Assembly (NCBI RefSeq): GCF_003952165.1
Contig: NZ_RXFT01000007.1
Location: 62,001-126,000 of the forward strand
Direction of reading: 5' to 3'
Length of the DNA: 64,000 nt
Source of the DNA: Variovorax guangxiensis
Lineage (GTDB): Bacteria; Pseudomonadota; Gammaproteobacteria; Burkholderiales; Burkholderiaceae_C
Part shown: in pieces, positions 34,214-42,680 of the stretch
How positions within the stretch are numbered: the first letter of the stretch is position 1
Layout: each line of letters begins with the position of its first letter
The notes under the pieces: generated by a model
What the model was told of the DNA's origin: nothing
Seen by the model: the letters and a program-made list of their open reading frames with translations, nothing else
The model's database searches: none
Program-made: the position numbers and the translations under genes

Positions 34214-34603
34214 ATGAACTGGCTCGATGAAGTGAAGTGGGACGCGAACGGCCTGGTGCCCGTGATCGCGCAGGAACAGGGCAGCAACGACGTGCTGATG
34301 TTCGCCTGGATGAACCGCGAGGCGCTCGAGAAGACCGCCGAGCTGGGCCGCGCGGTGTATTTCAGCCGCTCGCGCAACAAGCTGTGGTTCAAGGGCGAGG
34401 AGTCGGGCCACGTGCAGACCGTGCACGAGATCCGCCTGGACTGCGACAGCGACGTGGTGCTGCTCAAGGTGACCCAACTGGGCCACGAGCCCGGCATCGC
34501 CTGCCACACCGGCCGCCACAGCTGCTTCTTCAACAAGTACGACAACGGCGGCTGGAAGGCCGTCGAGCCCGTCTTGAAAGACCCGGAATCGATCTACAAG
34601 TGA
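34214..34603 (+). CDS. hisI: Phosphoribosyl-AMP cyclohydrolase
   Basis: Opens the purine ring of phosphoribosyl-AMP in histidine synthesis. The 129-residue monofunctional protein has DVLMFAWMNREAL, YFSRSRNKLWFKGEESGHVQ, the LDCDSD metal site and the ACHTGRHSCFF zinc cysteines. In E. coli this activity is fused to HisE; here the two genes overlap but are separate. The ATG gives MNWLDEVKWD, the usual start. Confidence 0.95.
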   Translation: MNWLDEVKWDANGLVPVIAQEQGSNDVLMFAWMNREALEKTAELGRAVYFSRSRNKLWFKGEESGHVQTVHEIRLDCDSDVVLLKVTQLGHEPGIACHTGRHSCFFNKYDNGGWKAVEPVLKDPESIYK

Positions 34604-34995
34604 CGGCCACAGTGAACAACGACAGCACCTCCGACGCGCTCGCCCGCCTGGCCGCGGTCATCGAAAGCCGCCTGCCTGCGCGCGGCGGTGACCCCGAGAA
34701 AAGCTACGTGGCGCGCCTGCTGCACAAGGGGCCGGACGCCTTTCTCAAGAAGATCGGCGAGGAAGCCACCGAGGTCGTGATGGCCGCCAAGGACGCCGAC
34801 CACGGTGGCGACCGCTCGAAAATAGTGAACGAAGTGGCCGACCTGTGGTTCCACACCATGGTGGCGCTGGCGCACTACGGTTTTTCCCCGTCCGACGTCA
34901 CGGCCGAGCTGGAGCGCCGCGAGGGCACCAGCGGCATCGAGGAAAAGGCGCTTCGCAAGGTGAAGGCACGGGAAGCCGAAGCACCCAACGATTGA
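34600..34995 (+). CDS. hisE: Phosphoribosyl-ATP pyrophosphatase
   Basis: All-alpha pyrophosphohydrolase that acts before HisI. The MazG-like core RLLHKGPDAFLKKIGEEATEVVMAAKD and NEVADLWFHTMVAL is complete. Two GTG starts are in frame: the one overlapping the hisI TGA (131 residues) and one 12 bases later (127 residues). The first is chosen because GTGA overlap implies coupling to hisI; neither has a strong Shine-Dalgarno sequence. Confidence 0.93.
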   Translation: MTATVNNDSTSDALARLAAVIESRLPARGGDPEKSYVARLLHKGPDAFLKKIGEEATEVVMAAKDADHGGDRSKIVNEVADLWFHTMVALAHYGFSPSDVTAELERREGTSGIEEKALRKVKAREAEAPND

Positions 34996-35008
34996 AAGGA
35001 CATCCGTC

Positions 35009-35398
35009 ATGGCCAACGACATCGTGAACGTGGAACCCGACGACTCGCTCAAGACCTGGGGCTGGGTCAGTTACATCCTGCACCTGATCGTGGCCATCGG
35101 CGCCGTCGTGCCGGGGGCGCAGGCCTCCGTGCTGCTCCTGCTGATCGCGCTGGTGATCGACTTCGTCAAGCGCGACGACGCGGCGGGCACCTGGCAGGCC
35201 TCTCACTTCAGCTGGCGCATCCGCTCGGTGCTCTGGGCGGGGCTGCTGTACATCGTCACCTCGTGGCTCTGGCTGCTGTTTCTCGTGCCGGGCTGGATTG
35301 CCTGGAGCCTGATCTCGCTGTGGTTCCTCTACCGGATCGTGAAAGGCATGATCCGGATGAACGACGGCCGTCCCATGGAACCCAAAGATGTCATCTGA
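35009..35398 (+). CDS. DUF4870-type membrane protein
   Basis: Small inner-membrane protein of 129 residues with three hydrophobic stretches and a short acidic N-terminus (DIVNVEPDDS). WGWVSYILHLIVAIGAVVPG and the C-terminal WFLYRIVKGMIRMNDG match DUF4870-like proteins that commonly follow the his genes in this family. No enzymatic motif is seen. AAAGGA precedes the ATG. Its last bases overlap the start of the HIT gene. Confidence 0.8.
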   Translation: MANDIVNVEPDDSLKTWGWVSYILHLIVAIGAVVPGAQASVLLLLIALVIDFVKRDDAAGTWQASHFSWRIRSVLWAGLLYIVTSWLWLLFLVPGWIAWSLISLWFLYRIVKGMIRMNDGRPMEPKDVI

Positions 35399-35747
35399 TC
35401 CGAACTGCGTCTTCTGCAAAATCATCGAGGGCAAGATTCCCTCCCGCAAGGTCTACGAGGACGAGGACCTGTTCGGCTTCCACGACATCGCGCCCTGGGC
35501 GCCGGTGCATTTCATGCTTGTGCCCAAGAAGCACATCGCCTCGATGGCCCAGCTGACGCCCGAAGACTCGGCGCTGATGGGCAAGATCATGACCCTAGCG
35601 CCCAAGCTGGCGCTGGAGCAGGGCTGCAGGCCCTATCCGGACGGCGGCTACCGGGTCGTGGTCAATACCGGCGCGGAGGGTGGGCAGGAGGTTCACCATC
35701 TCCATGTCCATGTCATGGGTGGCCCCCGGCCATGGCTTCGCGGCTGA
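35388..35747 (+). CDS. HIT family histidine triad protein
   Basis: Nucleotide hydrolase or transferase of the HINT branch, 119 residues. The N-terminal CVFCKIIEGKIPS zinc motif and the C-terminal triad VHHLHVHVMGG are intact. HINT proteins hydrolyse AMP-lysine and related phosphoramidates; the physiological substrate is unknown. It overlaps the preceding membrane-protein gene by about ten bases and lies between hisE and tatA, a common betaproteobacterial order. Confidence 0.92.
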   Translation: MSSDPNCVFCKIIEGKIPSRKVYEDEDLFGFHDIAPWAPVHFMLVPKKHIASMAQLTPEDSALMGKIMTLAPKLALEQGCRPYPDGGYRVVVNTGAEGGQEVHHLHVHVMGGPRPWLRG

Positions 35748-35812
35748 CGGGCATTAGGACAAACTGTCACATTCCGCCCGACTAAAATCGGACACATTCT
35801 TAGGAGTTCTCC

Positions 35813-36061
35813 ATGGGTTCTTTTTCCATCTGGCACTGGCTGATCGTGCTGCTCGTCGTGGTCATGATCTTCGGCACCAAGAAGCTGCGGAACATGGGTT
35901 CGGATCTTGGAGGCGCCGTCAAGGGCTTCAAGGACGGCATGAAGGACGGCGCGTCCTCCGATGCCCCGGCCGCCTCTTCGGCCCCCGCCCAGCAGGTGAC
36001 CGGCCAGCCGGCCAACAGCGACAAGTCGGCGATCGACGTCGAAGCGCGTCAGAAGTCCTGA
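35813..36061 (+). CDS. tatA: Sec-independent translocase subunit TatA
   Basis: Pore-forming subunit of the twin-arginine pathway that exports folded proteins. The 82-residue protein has the short N-terminal membrane helix (SIWHWLIVLLVVVMIFGTKKL), the FGTKKLR hinge and the amphipathic GSDLGGAVKGFKDGM, then a low-complexity tail. TTAGGAG precedes the ATG. A TAAAAT box 25 bases upstream could be a -10 element but lacks a good -35. Confidence 0.95.
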   Translation: MGSFSIWHWLIVLLVVVMIFGTKKLRNMGSDLGGAVKGFKDGMKDGASSDAPAASSAPAQQVTGQPANSDKSAIDVEARQKS

Positions 36062-36077
36062 GCACGGGCAGCAGCAC

Positions 36078-36539
36078 GTGCTCGATCTCGGCATTGAGAA
36101 GCTGGCGCTGATCGGCGTCGTGGCGCTGATCGTCATCGGCCCGGAAAAGCTGCCGCGCGTGGCCCGCACCGTGGGCACGCTGCTGGGCAAGGCGCAGCGC
36201 TACGTCAACGACGTCAAGGCCGAAGTCAACCGCTCGATGGAGCTCGACGAGCTCCGCAAGATGAAGACCACCGTCGAGGATGCGGCGCGCGACGTCGAGC
36301 ACAGCATCCACACGGGCGCGAGCGAGTTCGAAAAGCAGTTCAGCGGTTCGGGCGAAACCCTCTCGGCGCTGGCCGAACCCGAGCCGCCACCGCCGCCGGT
36401 CTACAAGCACCCCCGCAAGAACTGGCGCCTGAAGCAGGGCGCCACGCCGCAGTGGTACAAGGCGCGCAACGGCGTGCGCACCAAGGCGCTCTCGGGCGCG
36501 GCGCGCGTCGCGCGCTTCCGTCCGCACAAGATCAACTAA
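36078..36539 (+). CDS. tatB: Sec-independent translocase subunit TatB
   Basis: Receptor subunit that, with TatC, binds twin-arginine signal peptides. The 153-residue protein has an N-terminal helix beginning LDLGIEKLALIGVVALIVIGPEKLP with the conserved Glu and Gly-Pro hinge, a long amphipathic helix, and a basic C-terminus. The GTG start has no strong ribosome-binding site, but the position right after tatA and the conserved beginning support it. Confidence 0.94.
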   Translation: MLDLGIEKLALIGVVALIVIGPEKLPRVARTVGTLLGKAQRYVNDVKAEVNRSMELDELRKMKTTVEDAARDVEHSIHTGASEFEKQFSGSGETLSALAEPEPPPPPVYKHPRKNWRLKQGATPQWYKARNGVRTKALSGAARVARFRPHKIN

Positions 36540-36605
36540 GAGCCGGGCTCCCACCACCGCGCTCCCGGGCGCCGGCCGGCGTCACGCTATCTCCTCTTCT
36601 TCCCA

Positions 36606-37415
36606 ATGGCCGATTCCGACAGCAAGAGCAAAGACAAAGAAGACGAGCTCGCGGGCACCGAACAGCCGTTCGTGGCGCACCTGGTCGAGCTTCGCGACCG
36701 ACTGCTCTACTGCGTCTACGGCCTCGTGGTCGCGGGCATCCTGCTGGCCATCTGGCCGGGCCCGGGCGGCCTGATTGACCTGATCGCGCTGCCGATCAAG
36801 GCGCACATGCCGCACGACGCGAAGCTGATCGCCATCGGCGTGTTCTCGCCCTTCTTCGTGCCGCTCAAGGTGCTGATGATGGCGGCCGTGCTCCTGGCGC
36901 TGCCCTGGCTCATGTACCAGGCGTGGATGTTCATCGCGCCGGGCCTCTACAGTCATGAAAAGCGTTTCGCGCTGCCGCTGATCTTCTTCGGCAGCCTGCT
37001 GGCCTATGCGGGCATCGCCTTCGTGCAGCTCTTCGTGCTGGACAAGATGTTCAGCTTCATCCAGCGCTTCGCGCCGGCGGCGGTGCAGGCGACGCCCGAC
37101 ATTTCCTCCTACGTCGAGGCGATCCTGTCGCTCTACATCGCCTTCGGCGTGGCGTTCCAGGTGCCGATCGTCGTCATGCTGCTGGTGCGTTTCGAGATGG
37201 TGACCATCGAGAAGCTGAAGTCCTTCCGCGGCTACTTCATCGTGGTCGCGTTCGTCGTGGCCGCGGTGCTCACGCCACCCGACGTGGTCTCGCAACTGGC
37301 ACTGGCCGTGCCCATGTGCCTGCTTTACGAGGTGGGCATCATCGGGGCCAAGTACTTCGCCAGCACCGGCAAGAAGCCCGAAGAAGAACAGAGCGCCGAC
37401 TCGGCTTCCAGCTAG
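36606..37415 (+). CDS. tatC: Sec-independent translocase subunit TatC
   Basis: Six-helix core of the Tat translocase. The 269-residue protein has HLVELRDRLLYCVYG near residue 20, the signal-peptide-binding Glu region, the FYAP-equivalent AWMFIAPGLYSHEKRF, and TPPDVVSQLALAVPMCLLYEVGI. A charged tail ends the protein. It follows tatB by 66 bases and is the last plus-strand gene before a convergent protease gene, with a dispersed repeat between them. Confidence 0.96.
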   Translation: MADSDSKSKDKEDELAGTEQPFVAHLVELRDRLLYCVYGLVVAGILLAIWPGPGGLIDLIALPIKAHMPHDAKLIAIGVFSPFFVPLKVLMMAAVLLALPWLMYQAWMFIAPGLYSHEKRFALPLIFFGSLLAYAGIAFVQLFVLDKMFSFIQRFAPAAVQATPDISSYVEAILSLYIAFGVAFQVPIVVMLLVRFEMVTIEKLKSFRGYFIVVAFVVAAVLTPPDVVSQLALAVPMCLLYEVGIIGAKYFASTGKKPEEEQSADSASS

Positions 37416-37483
37416 TTTCCAGGAGTCCGGCGGCAGTACTCAGCCCACGCTGCGGCCGTCAACGTCCCCAAGAAAATCCAGAA

Positions 37484-37567
37484 ACACCGCCGAACCGGCT
37501 TTGCCGGGCCGCTGGTGTTGCCCCCGGAAGGGGGGCGCAGCGACCGAAGTGCGCGAAGCCTGGGGGT
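37484..37567 (-). repeat. Dispersed GC-rich repeat, family 1, copy B
   Basis: Inverted relative to copy A: ACACCGCCGAACCGGCTTTG to GCGCGAAGCCTGGGGGT, with CCCCCGGAAGGGGGG in the middle. It lies between the convergent tatC and protease genes and ends five bases from the protease stop, so it may act as a transcription barrier for both. Confidence 0.85.
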
Positions 37568-37571
37568 GAAC

Positions 37572-38732
<1,161 letters not shown>

Positions 38733-39026
38733 GAAAGATTGGTGAAAAAGGCGTTGGAAGACCGCATGCAGCGCGGCAATGTTGTCAATTGTCCCTCAAC
38801 CGGGCGGACCAGAACCCGCTCCGGCCGGTCGAGATTCGGGCCGCCGGGGGACGTGAATCCGGGTTAACACTTACGATTACGGGTCGGCCCCACCCGGTCC
38901 GTCTGTTTTCCGGCCCCCGTGCCGCCTATCCGGCGGCTGCGGCCAGGCCTTCCGTCGGCGCGCCATTCTTCCGTTTTCTCACCCGGTCCTGCGGGCTGGC
39001 GCGCGGCCAAGACCTTCCTGCCAGCC
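38733..39026. other. Intergenic region between the divergent protease and MHS transporter genes
   Basis: About 290 bases without a convincing gene. It must hold the promoters of both flanking genes. On the minus strand GGACAATTGACAACATT contains a consensus -35 hexamer. An open frame entering the transporter from 38919 adds 36 Arg/Pro-rich residues and is judged non-coding. Confidence 0.5.
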
Positions 39027-40382
39027 ATGACTTCAGAAGCAACATTTCCGGACGGCGCGCAGCCGGTGCCGGCGCGCACGCTCGGTTCGAGCGATTACAA
39101 GACCCTCGGCCTGTCCGCCCTCGGCGGCACGCTGGAGTTCTACGACTTCGTCATCTACGTGTTCTTCGCCACCGTTCTGGGGGCGCTGTTCTTCCCGGCC
39201 GACATGCCCGACTGGCTGCGCCAGCTGCAGACCTTCGGCATTTTCGCGGCCGGTTACCTCGCACGCCCGGTCGGCGGCATCGTCATCGCGCATTTCGGCG
39301 ACATCTTCGGCCGCAAGCGCATGTTCACGCTGTCGATCTTCCTGATGGCGGCGCCCACGCTGGTGATCGGCCTGCTGCCGACCTACGCGAGCATCGGCGT
39401 CGCGGCGCCCCTGCTGCTGCTGGCGATGCGCGTGCTGCAGGGCGCGGCCATCGGCGGCGAAATGCCCGGCGCCTGGGTGTTCGTGGGCGAGCACGTGCCG
39501 GGCAAGCGCTACGGCCTGGGCATCGGTGTGCTGACCTCGGGCATCACCGGCGGCATCCTGCTGGGTTCGCTGATCGCGGTGGCCATCAACCGCCACTATT
39601 CGCCGCAGCAGGTGAGCGACTTCGCGTGGCGCATCCCGTTCATCCTGGGCGGCGTGTTCGGGCTGGTGTCGGTGTACCTGCGGCGCTTCCTGCACGAGAC
39701 GCCGGTGTTCAAGGAACTGGCCGGTCGCCGCAGCGCCTCGCGTGAGCTGCCGCTGCGCACCGTGCTGCGCGAGCACCGCCTGGCCTGCGTGTACGTCGGG
39801 CTGCTGACCTGGGTGCTGTCGGCCGCCATCGTGGTCGTGGTGCTCTACACGCCCACCTATCTGCAGAAGGTGCATCACATTCCGGCCGCCATGGCGCTGG
39901 AAGCCAACGCGCTCGCCACGCTGACGCTCACGCTGGGCTGCGTGCTGGCCGGCTGGGCCAGCGACCGCATCGGCACCCGCACCGTGATGCTGATCGGCTG
40001 GGGCGGCCTGCTCGTCACGGCCTACCTGTTCTACAGCGGCCTGCCCGGGACGCCGGCGACGCTCTTCTGGCACTACGGCCTGGTGGGCCTGTTCGTGGGC
40101 ACCATCGCCACGGTGCCGATCGCGGGCGTGCGCGCCTTTCCGGCGCCGGTGCGCTTCACCGGGCTCTCCTTCGCCTACAACATGTCGTATGCGGTCTTCG
40201 GCGGGCTCACGCCGGTGATCCTGACGCTCTGGCTGCAGCACGACACGATGGCGCCCGCGCACTACGTGGCGGCGCTGGCCGCGCTGGGCTTCCTGCTGGC
40301 GCTGCTGCCCCTGGCCGCGCGCGGCCATGCGATGCGCGACGGTGGCGTGGCGCCCGCGCACGGCGCGACAATGGGGCGATGA
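39027..40382 (+). CDS. MHS-family MFS transporter (proline/betaine-like)
   Basis: Inner-membrane symporter of the metabolite:H+ symporter branch of MFS, 451 residues with 12 predicted helices. The branch signature GGTLEFYDFVIYVFFA follows the N-terminus, and HFGDIFGRKRMF is the loop 2-3 motif. GAAIGGEMPGAWVFVGEHVP and WRIPFILGGVFGLVSVYLRRFLHETP are also typical. The substrate could be a compatible solute, dicarboxylate or aromatic acid; the sequence does not decide. The ATG gives MTSEATFPDG, and the TGA overlaps the Nif3 gene. Confidence 0.9.
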   Translation: MTSEATFPDGAQPVPARTLGSSDYKTLGLSALGGTLEFYDFVIYVFFATVLGALFFPADMPDWLRQLQTFGIFAAGYLARPVGGIVIAHFGDIFGRKRMFTLSIFLMAAPTLVIGLLPTYASIGVAAPLLLLAMRVLQGAAIGGEMPGAWVFVGEHVPGKRYGLGIGVLTSGITGGILLGSLIAVAINRHYSPQQVSDFAWRIPFILGGVFGLVSVYLRRFLHETPVFKELAGRRSASRELPLRTVLREHRLACVYVGLLTWVLSAAIVVVVLYTPTYLQKVHHIPAAMALEANALATLTLTLGCVLAGWASDRIGTRTVMLIGWGGLLVTAYLFYSGLPGTPATLFWHYGLVGLFVGTIATVPIAGVRAFPAPVRFTGLSFAYNMSYAVFGGLTPVILTLWLQHDTMAPAHYVAALAALGFLLALLPLAARGHAMRDGGVAPAHGATMGR

Positions 40383-41152
40383 GCACAACCCGCCACGAAC
40401 TGCTTCACGCACTCGACCTGCTGCTGGCCCCCGGGCGCTTCAAGGACTACGGACCGAACGGCCTGCAGGTCGAAGGGCGTACCGTGGTGCGAAAGATCGT
40501 CTCGGGCGTGACCGCCAGCCGTGCGCTGATCGAGGCCGCGATCGGCGCCGAGGCCGACGCCATCTTCGTCCACCACGGCCTGTTCTGGCGCGGCCAGGAC
40601 GGCCGCGTCACCGGCTGGATGAAGCAGCGCCTCGGCCTGCTGCTGGGCCACGACATCAATCTCTTCGCCTATCACCTGCCGCTCGACGCGCACCCCGAAC
40701 TGGGCAACAACGCCCAGCTCGGCCTGAAGCTGGGGCTCGTGGCGCATGCCGGCCCTGGAGGCCGCTTCGGCGAACAGGAGCTGGGCTTCATCGGCACGCA
40801 GGAAGGTGGCGGGAGCTTCGACAGTGCCAAGGCGCTGGCCACCCACGTCGAGAGCGTGTTGAAAAGACCGGTGACGCTGGTCGAGCCGGCGCAGCGTGCC
40901 GTGAGCAACATAGCGTGGTGCACCGGCGGCGCGCAGGGCTACTTCGAAGCCGCCATCGCGGCCGGTGCCGATGCCTTCATCACCGGTGAGATCTCTGAGC
41001 CGCAGGCCCACTACGCGCGCGAGATGGGCGTGGCCTTCCTCGCCTGCGGGCATCACGCCACCGAGCGCTACGGCGCGCCCGCGGTGGCCGCGCACGTGGC
41101 TGCGCAGCTCGGGCTGAAGCACGAGTTCATCGACATCGACAACCCGGCATGA
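40379..41152 (+). CDS. Nif3-like dinuclear metal centre protein
   Basis: Member of the widely conserved Nif3/YbgI family of ring-shaped hexamers with a two-metal site. The 257-residue protein has the ligands in ADAIFVHHGLFWR, in NLFAYHLPLDAH and in LACGHHATERYGAPAV. The family has been linked to GTP-cyclohydrolase-like and DNA-repair roles without agreement. The ATG overlaps the transporter stop and the gene overlaps pdxA, so it is translated as a chain. Confidence 0.92.
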   Translation: MSTTRHELLHALDLLLAPGRFKDYGPNGLQVEGRTVVRKIVSGVTASRALIEAAIGAEADAIFVHHGLFWRGQDGRVTGWMKQRLGLLLGHDINLFAYHLPLDAHPELGNNAQLGLKLGLVAHAGPGGRFGEQELGFIGTQEGGGSFDSAKALATHVESVLKRPVTLVEPAQRAVSNIAWCTGGAQGYFEAAIAAGADAFITGEISEPQAHYAREMGVAFLACGHHATERYGAPAVAAHVAAQLGLKHEFIDIDNPA

Positions 41153-42189
41153 GCACCGCCATTGCCATCACCTTGGGTGACCCCGCGGGCATCGGGCCGG
41201 AAATCATCGTCAAGGCATTCCGCGACGCGCCCGACGCCACGCATGGCGCCTTCGTCGCCGGCGACGTAGGCACGCTGCGCAAGGCATCGCAGGCCCTGGC
41301 CGCCGATGGCCGGCCGGGCTGGCCGGTGCTGGAAATCGAATCCGTCGCCGAGGCCGCGACCGTACCGCCGGGCTGCATTCCGGTGCTGCAGGTGATCGCG
41401 CCGCCCAAGGGCATCGAAACGGGCCGCATCAGCGCCGAGGCCGGCCGTGTGGCGGGCGAGTGCGTGGTGTGGGCCGCGCGGGCCGCGCTGCGCGGGGAGA
41501 TCGGCGCCCTCGTGACCGCGCCGCTGCACAAGGAAGCGCTGTCGGCCGCCGGCTTTCCGTACCCCGGCCACACCGAGTTGCTGCAGGCGGAGGCGGCCGC
41601 GCATCTGGGGCGCACCGTCGCCGACGTGCCGGTGCGCATGATGCTGGCCAACGACGAACTGCGCACCGTGCTCGTCAGCATCCATATGTCGCTGCGCAAG
41701 GCCATCGAGGCAGTGCGCTTCGAGGGAGTGCTCGAAACGCTGCGCATCACGCACCGCGCGCTGAGCCACGCGCTGGGCCGCGCGCCGCGCATCGGCGTGG
41801 CGGGTCTCAACCCGCATGCGGGCGAGGGTGGGCTGTTCGGTTCGGAAGAGCGGGAGATCATCGCGCCGGCCGTCGAGGCTGCGCGCGCCGAAGGCATCGA
41901 TGCCAGCGGGCCTCATGCGCCCGACACCGTCTTCATGCGCGCGCGCGCCAAGGCCGGCGTGCCGTCCAGCGGCGAATTCGACGTGGTGATCGCGATGTAC
42001 CACGACCAGGGCCTGATCCCGGTCAAGTACCTGGGCGTGGAGAAGGGCGTCAACGTGACGCTGGGGCTGCCGCTGGTGCGCACCAGCCCCGATCACGGCA
42101 CCGCGTTCGACATCGCGGGAACGGGGCTGGCCGATGCCTCGAGCCTTGTCGAGGCGCTGCGCATGGCCCGGGTGCTCGGGGGCGTTTGA
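41149..42189 (+). CDS. pdxA: 4-hydroxythreonine-4-phosphate dehydrogenase
   Basis: NAD-dependent, metal-requiring enzyme of pyridoxal phosphate synthesis. The 346-residue protein begins with AIAITLGDPAGIGPEI. It has the metal-binding HTELLQ and IHMSLRKAIE histidines, LNPHAGEGGLFGSEE and AMYHDQGLIPVKYLG. Length is normal. The stop directly abuts the stop of the convergent mscL. Confidence 0.96.
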   Translation: MSTAIAITLGDPAGIGPEIIVKAFRDAPDATHGAFVAGDVGTLRKASQALAADGRPGWPVLEIESVAEAATVPPGCIPVLQVIAPPKGIETGRISAEAGRVAGECVVWAARAALRGEIGALVTAPLHKEALSAAGFPYPGHTELLQAEAAAHLGRTVADVPVRMMLANDELRTVLVSIHMSLRKAIEAVRFEGVLETLRITHRALSHALGRAPRIGVAGLNPHAGEGGLFGSEEREIIAPAVEAARAEGIDASGPHAPDTVFMRARAKAGVPSSGEFDVVIAMYHDQGLIPVKYLGVEKGVNVTLGLPLVRTSPDHGTAFDIAGTGLADASSLVEALRMARVLGGV

Positions 42190-42621
42190 TCAGGAGCGTT
42201 TGAGGCTGTCGCGGATCTCGCGCAGCAGCACCACGTCTTCGGGTGTTTCAGGGGCTGCGGCGGGAGCCGGCTCTTCGCTGCGCTTCAGGCGGTTGATCTG
42301 CTTGACCATCATGAAGATGATGAAGGCGAGGATCACGAAGTTGACGGCGATGGTGATGAAGTTGCCGTACGCCAGCACAGGAACGCCTGCCTTCTTCAGG
42401 TCGGCCAGCGTGTTCGCCACCCCTGGCGGCACGGTGCCCAGCACCACGTAGAGATTCGAGAAATCGAGCTTGCCGAACACCACGCCCACCAGCGGCATGA
42501 TGATGTCGGCCACGAGCGAGTCGACGATCTTGCCGAAGGCGGCACCGATGATCACGCCGACCGCGAGGTCGATGACGTTGCCCTTGACGGCAAATTCCTT
42601 GAATTCACTGAGGATGCTCAT
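42190..42621 (-). CDS. mscL: Large-conductance mechanosensitive channel
   Basis: Pentameric inner-membrane channel that opens under high membrane tension during osmotic downshock. The 143-residue protein has the N-terminal FKEFAVKGNVIDLAVGVIIGAAFGKIV pore helix, the periplasmic loop, and a second helix GNFITIAVNFVILAFIIFMMVK. A Glu/Pro/Ala linker precedes the C-terminal helical bundle (LLREIRDSLKRS). No terminator is evident between it and pdxA, whose 3' end it meets. Confidence 0.97.
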   Translation of the reverse strand: MSILSEFKEFAVKGNVIDLAVGVIIGAAFGKIVDSLVADIIMPLVGVVFGKLDFSNLYVVLGTVPPGVANTLADLKKAGVPVLAYGNFITIAVNFVILAFIIFMMVKQINRLKRSEEPAPAAAPETPEDVVLLREIRDSLKRS

Positions 42622-42680
42622 GATTCAAAAGGCTGCTGGAGCTCTGCTGTTGAAGGAGAACCGAGTATGCCCGCGATTGC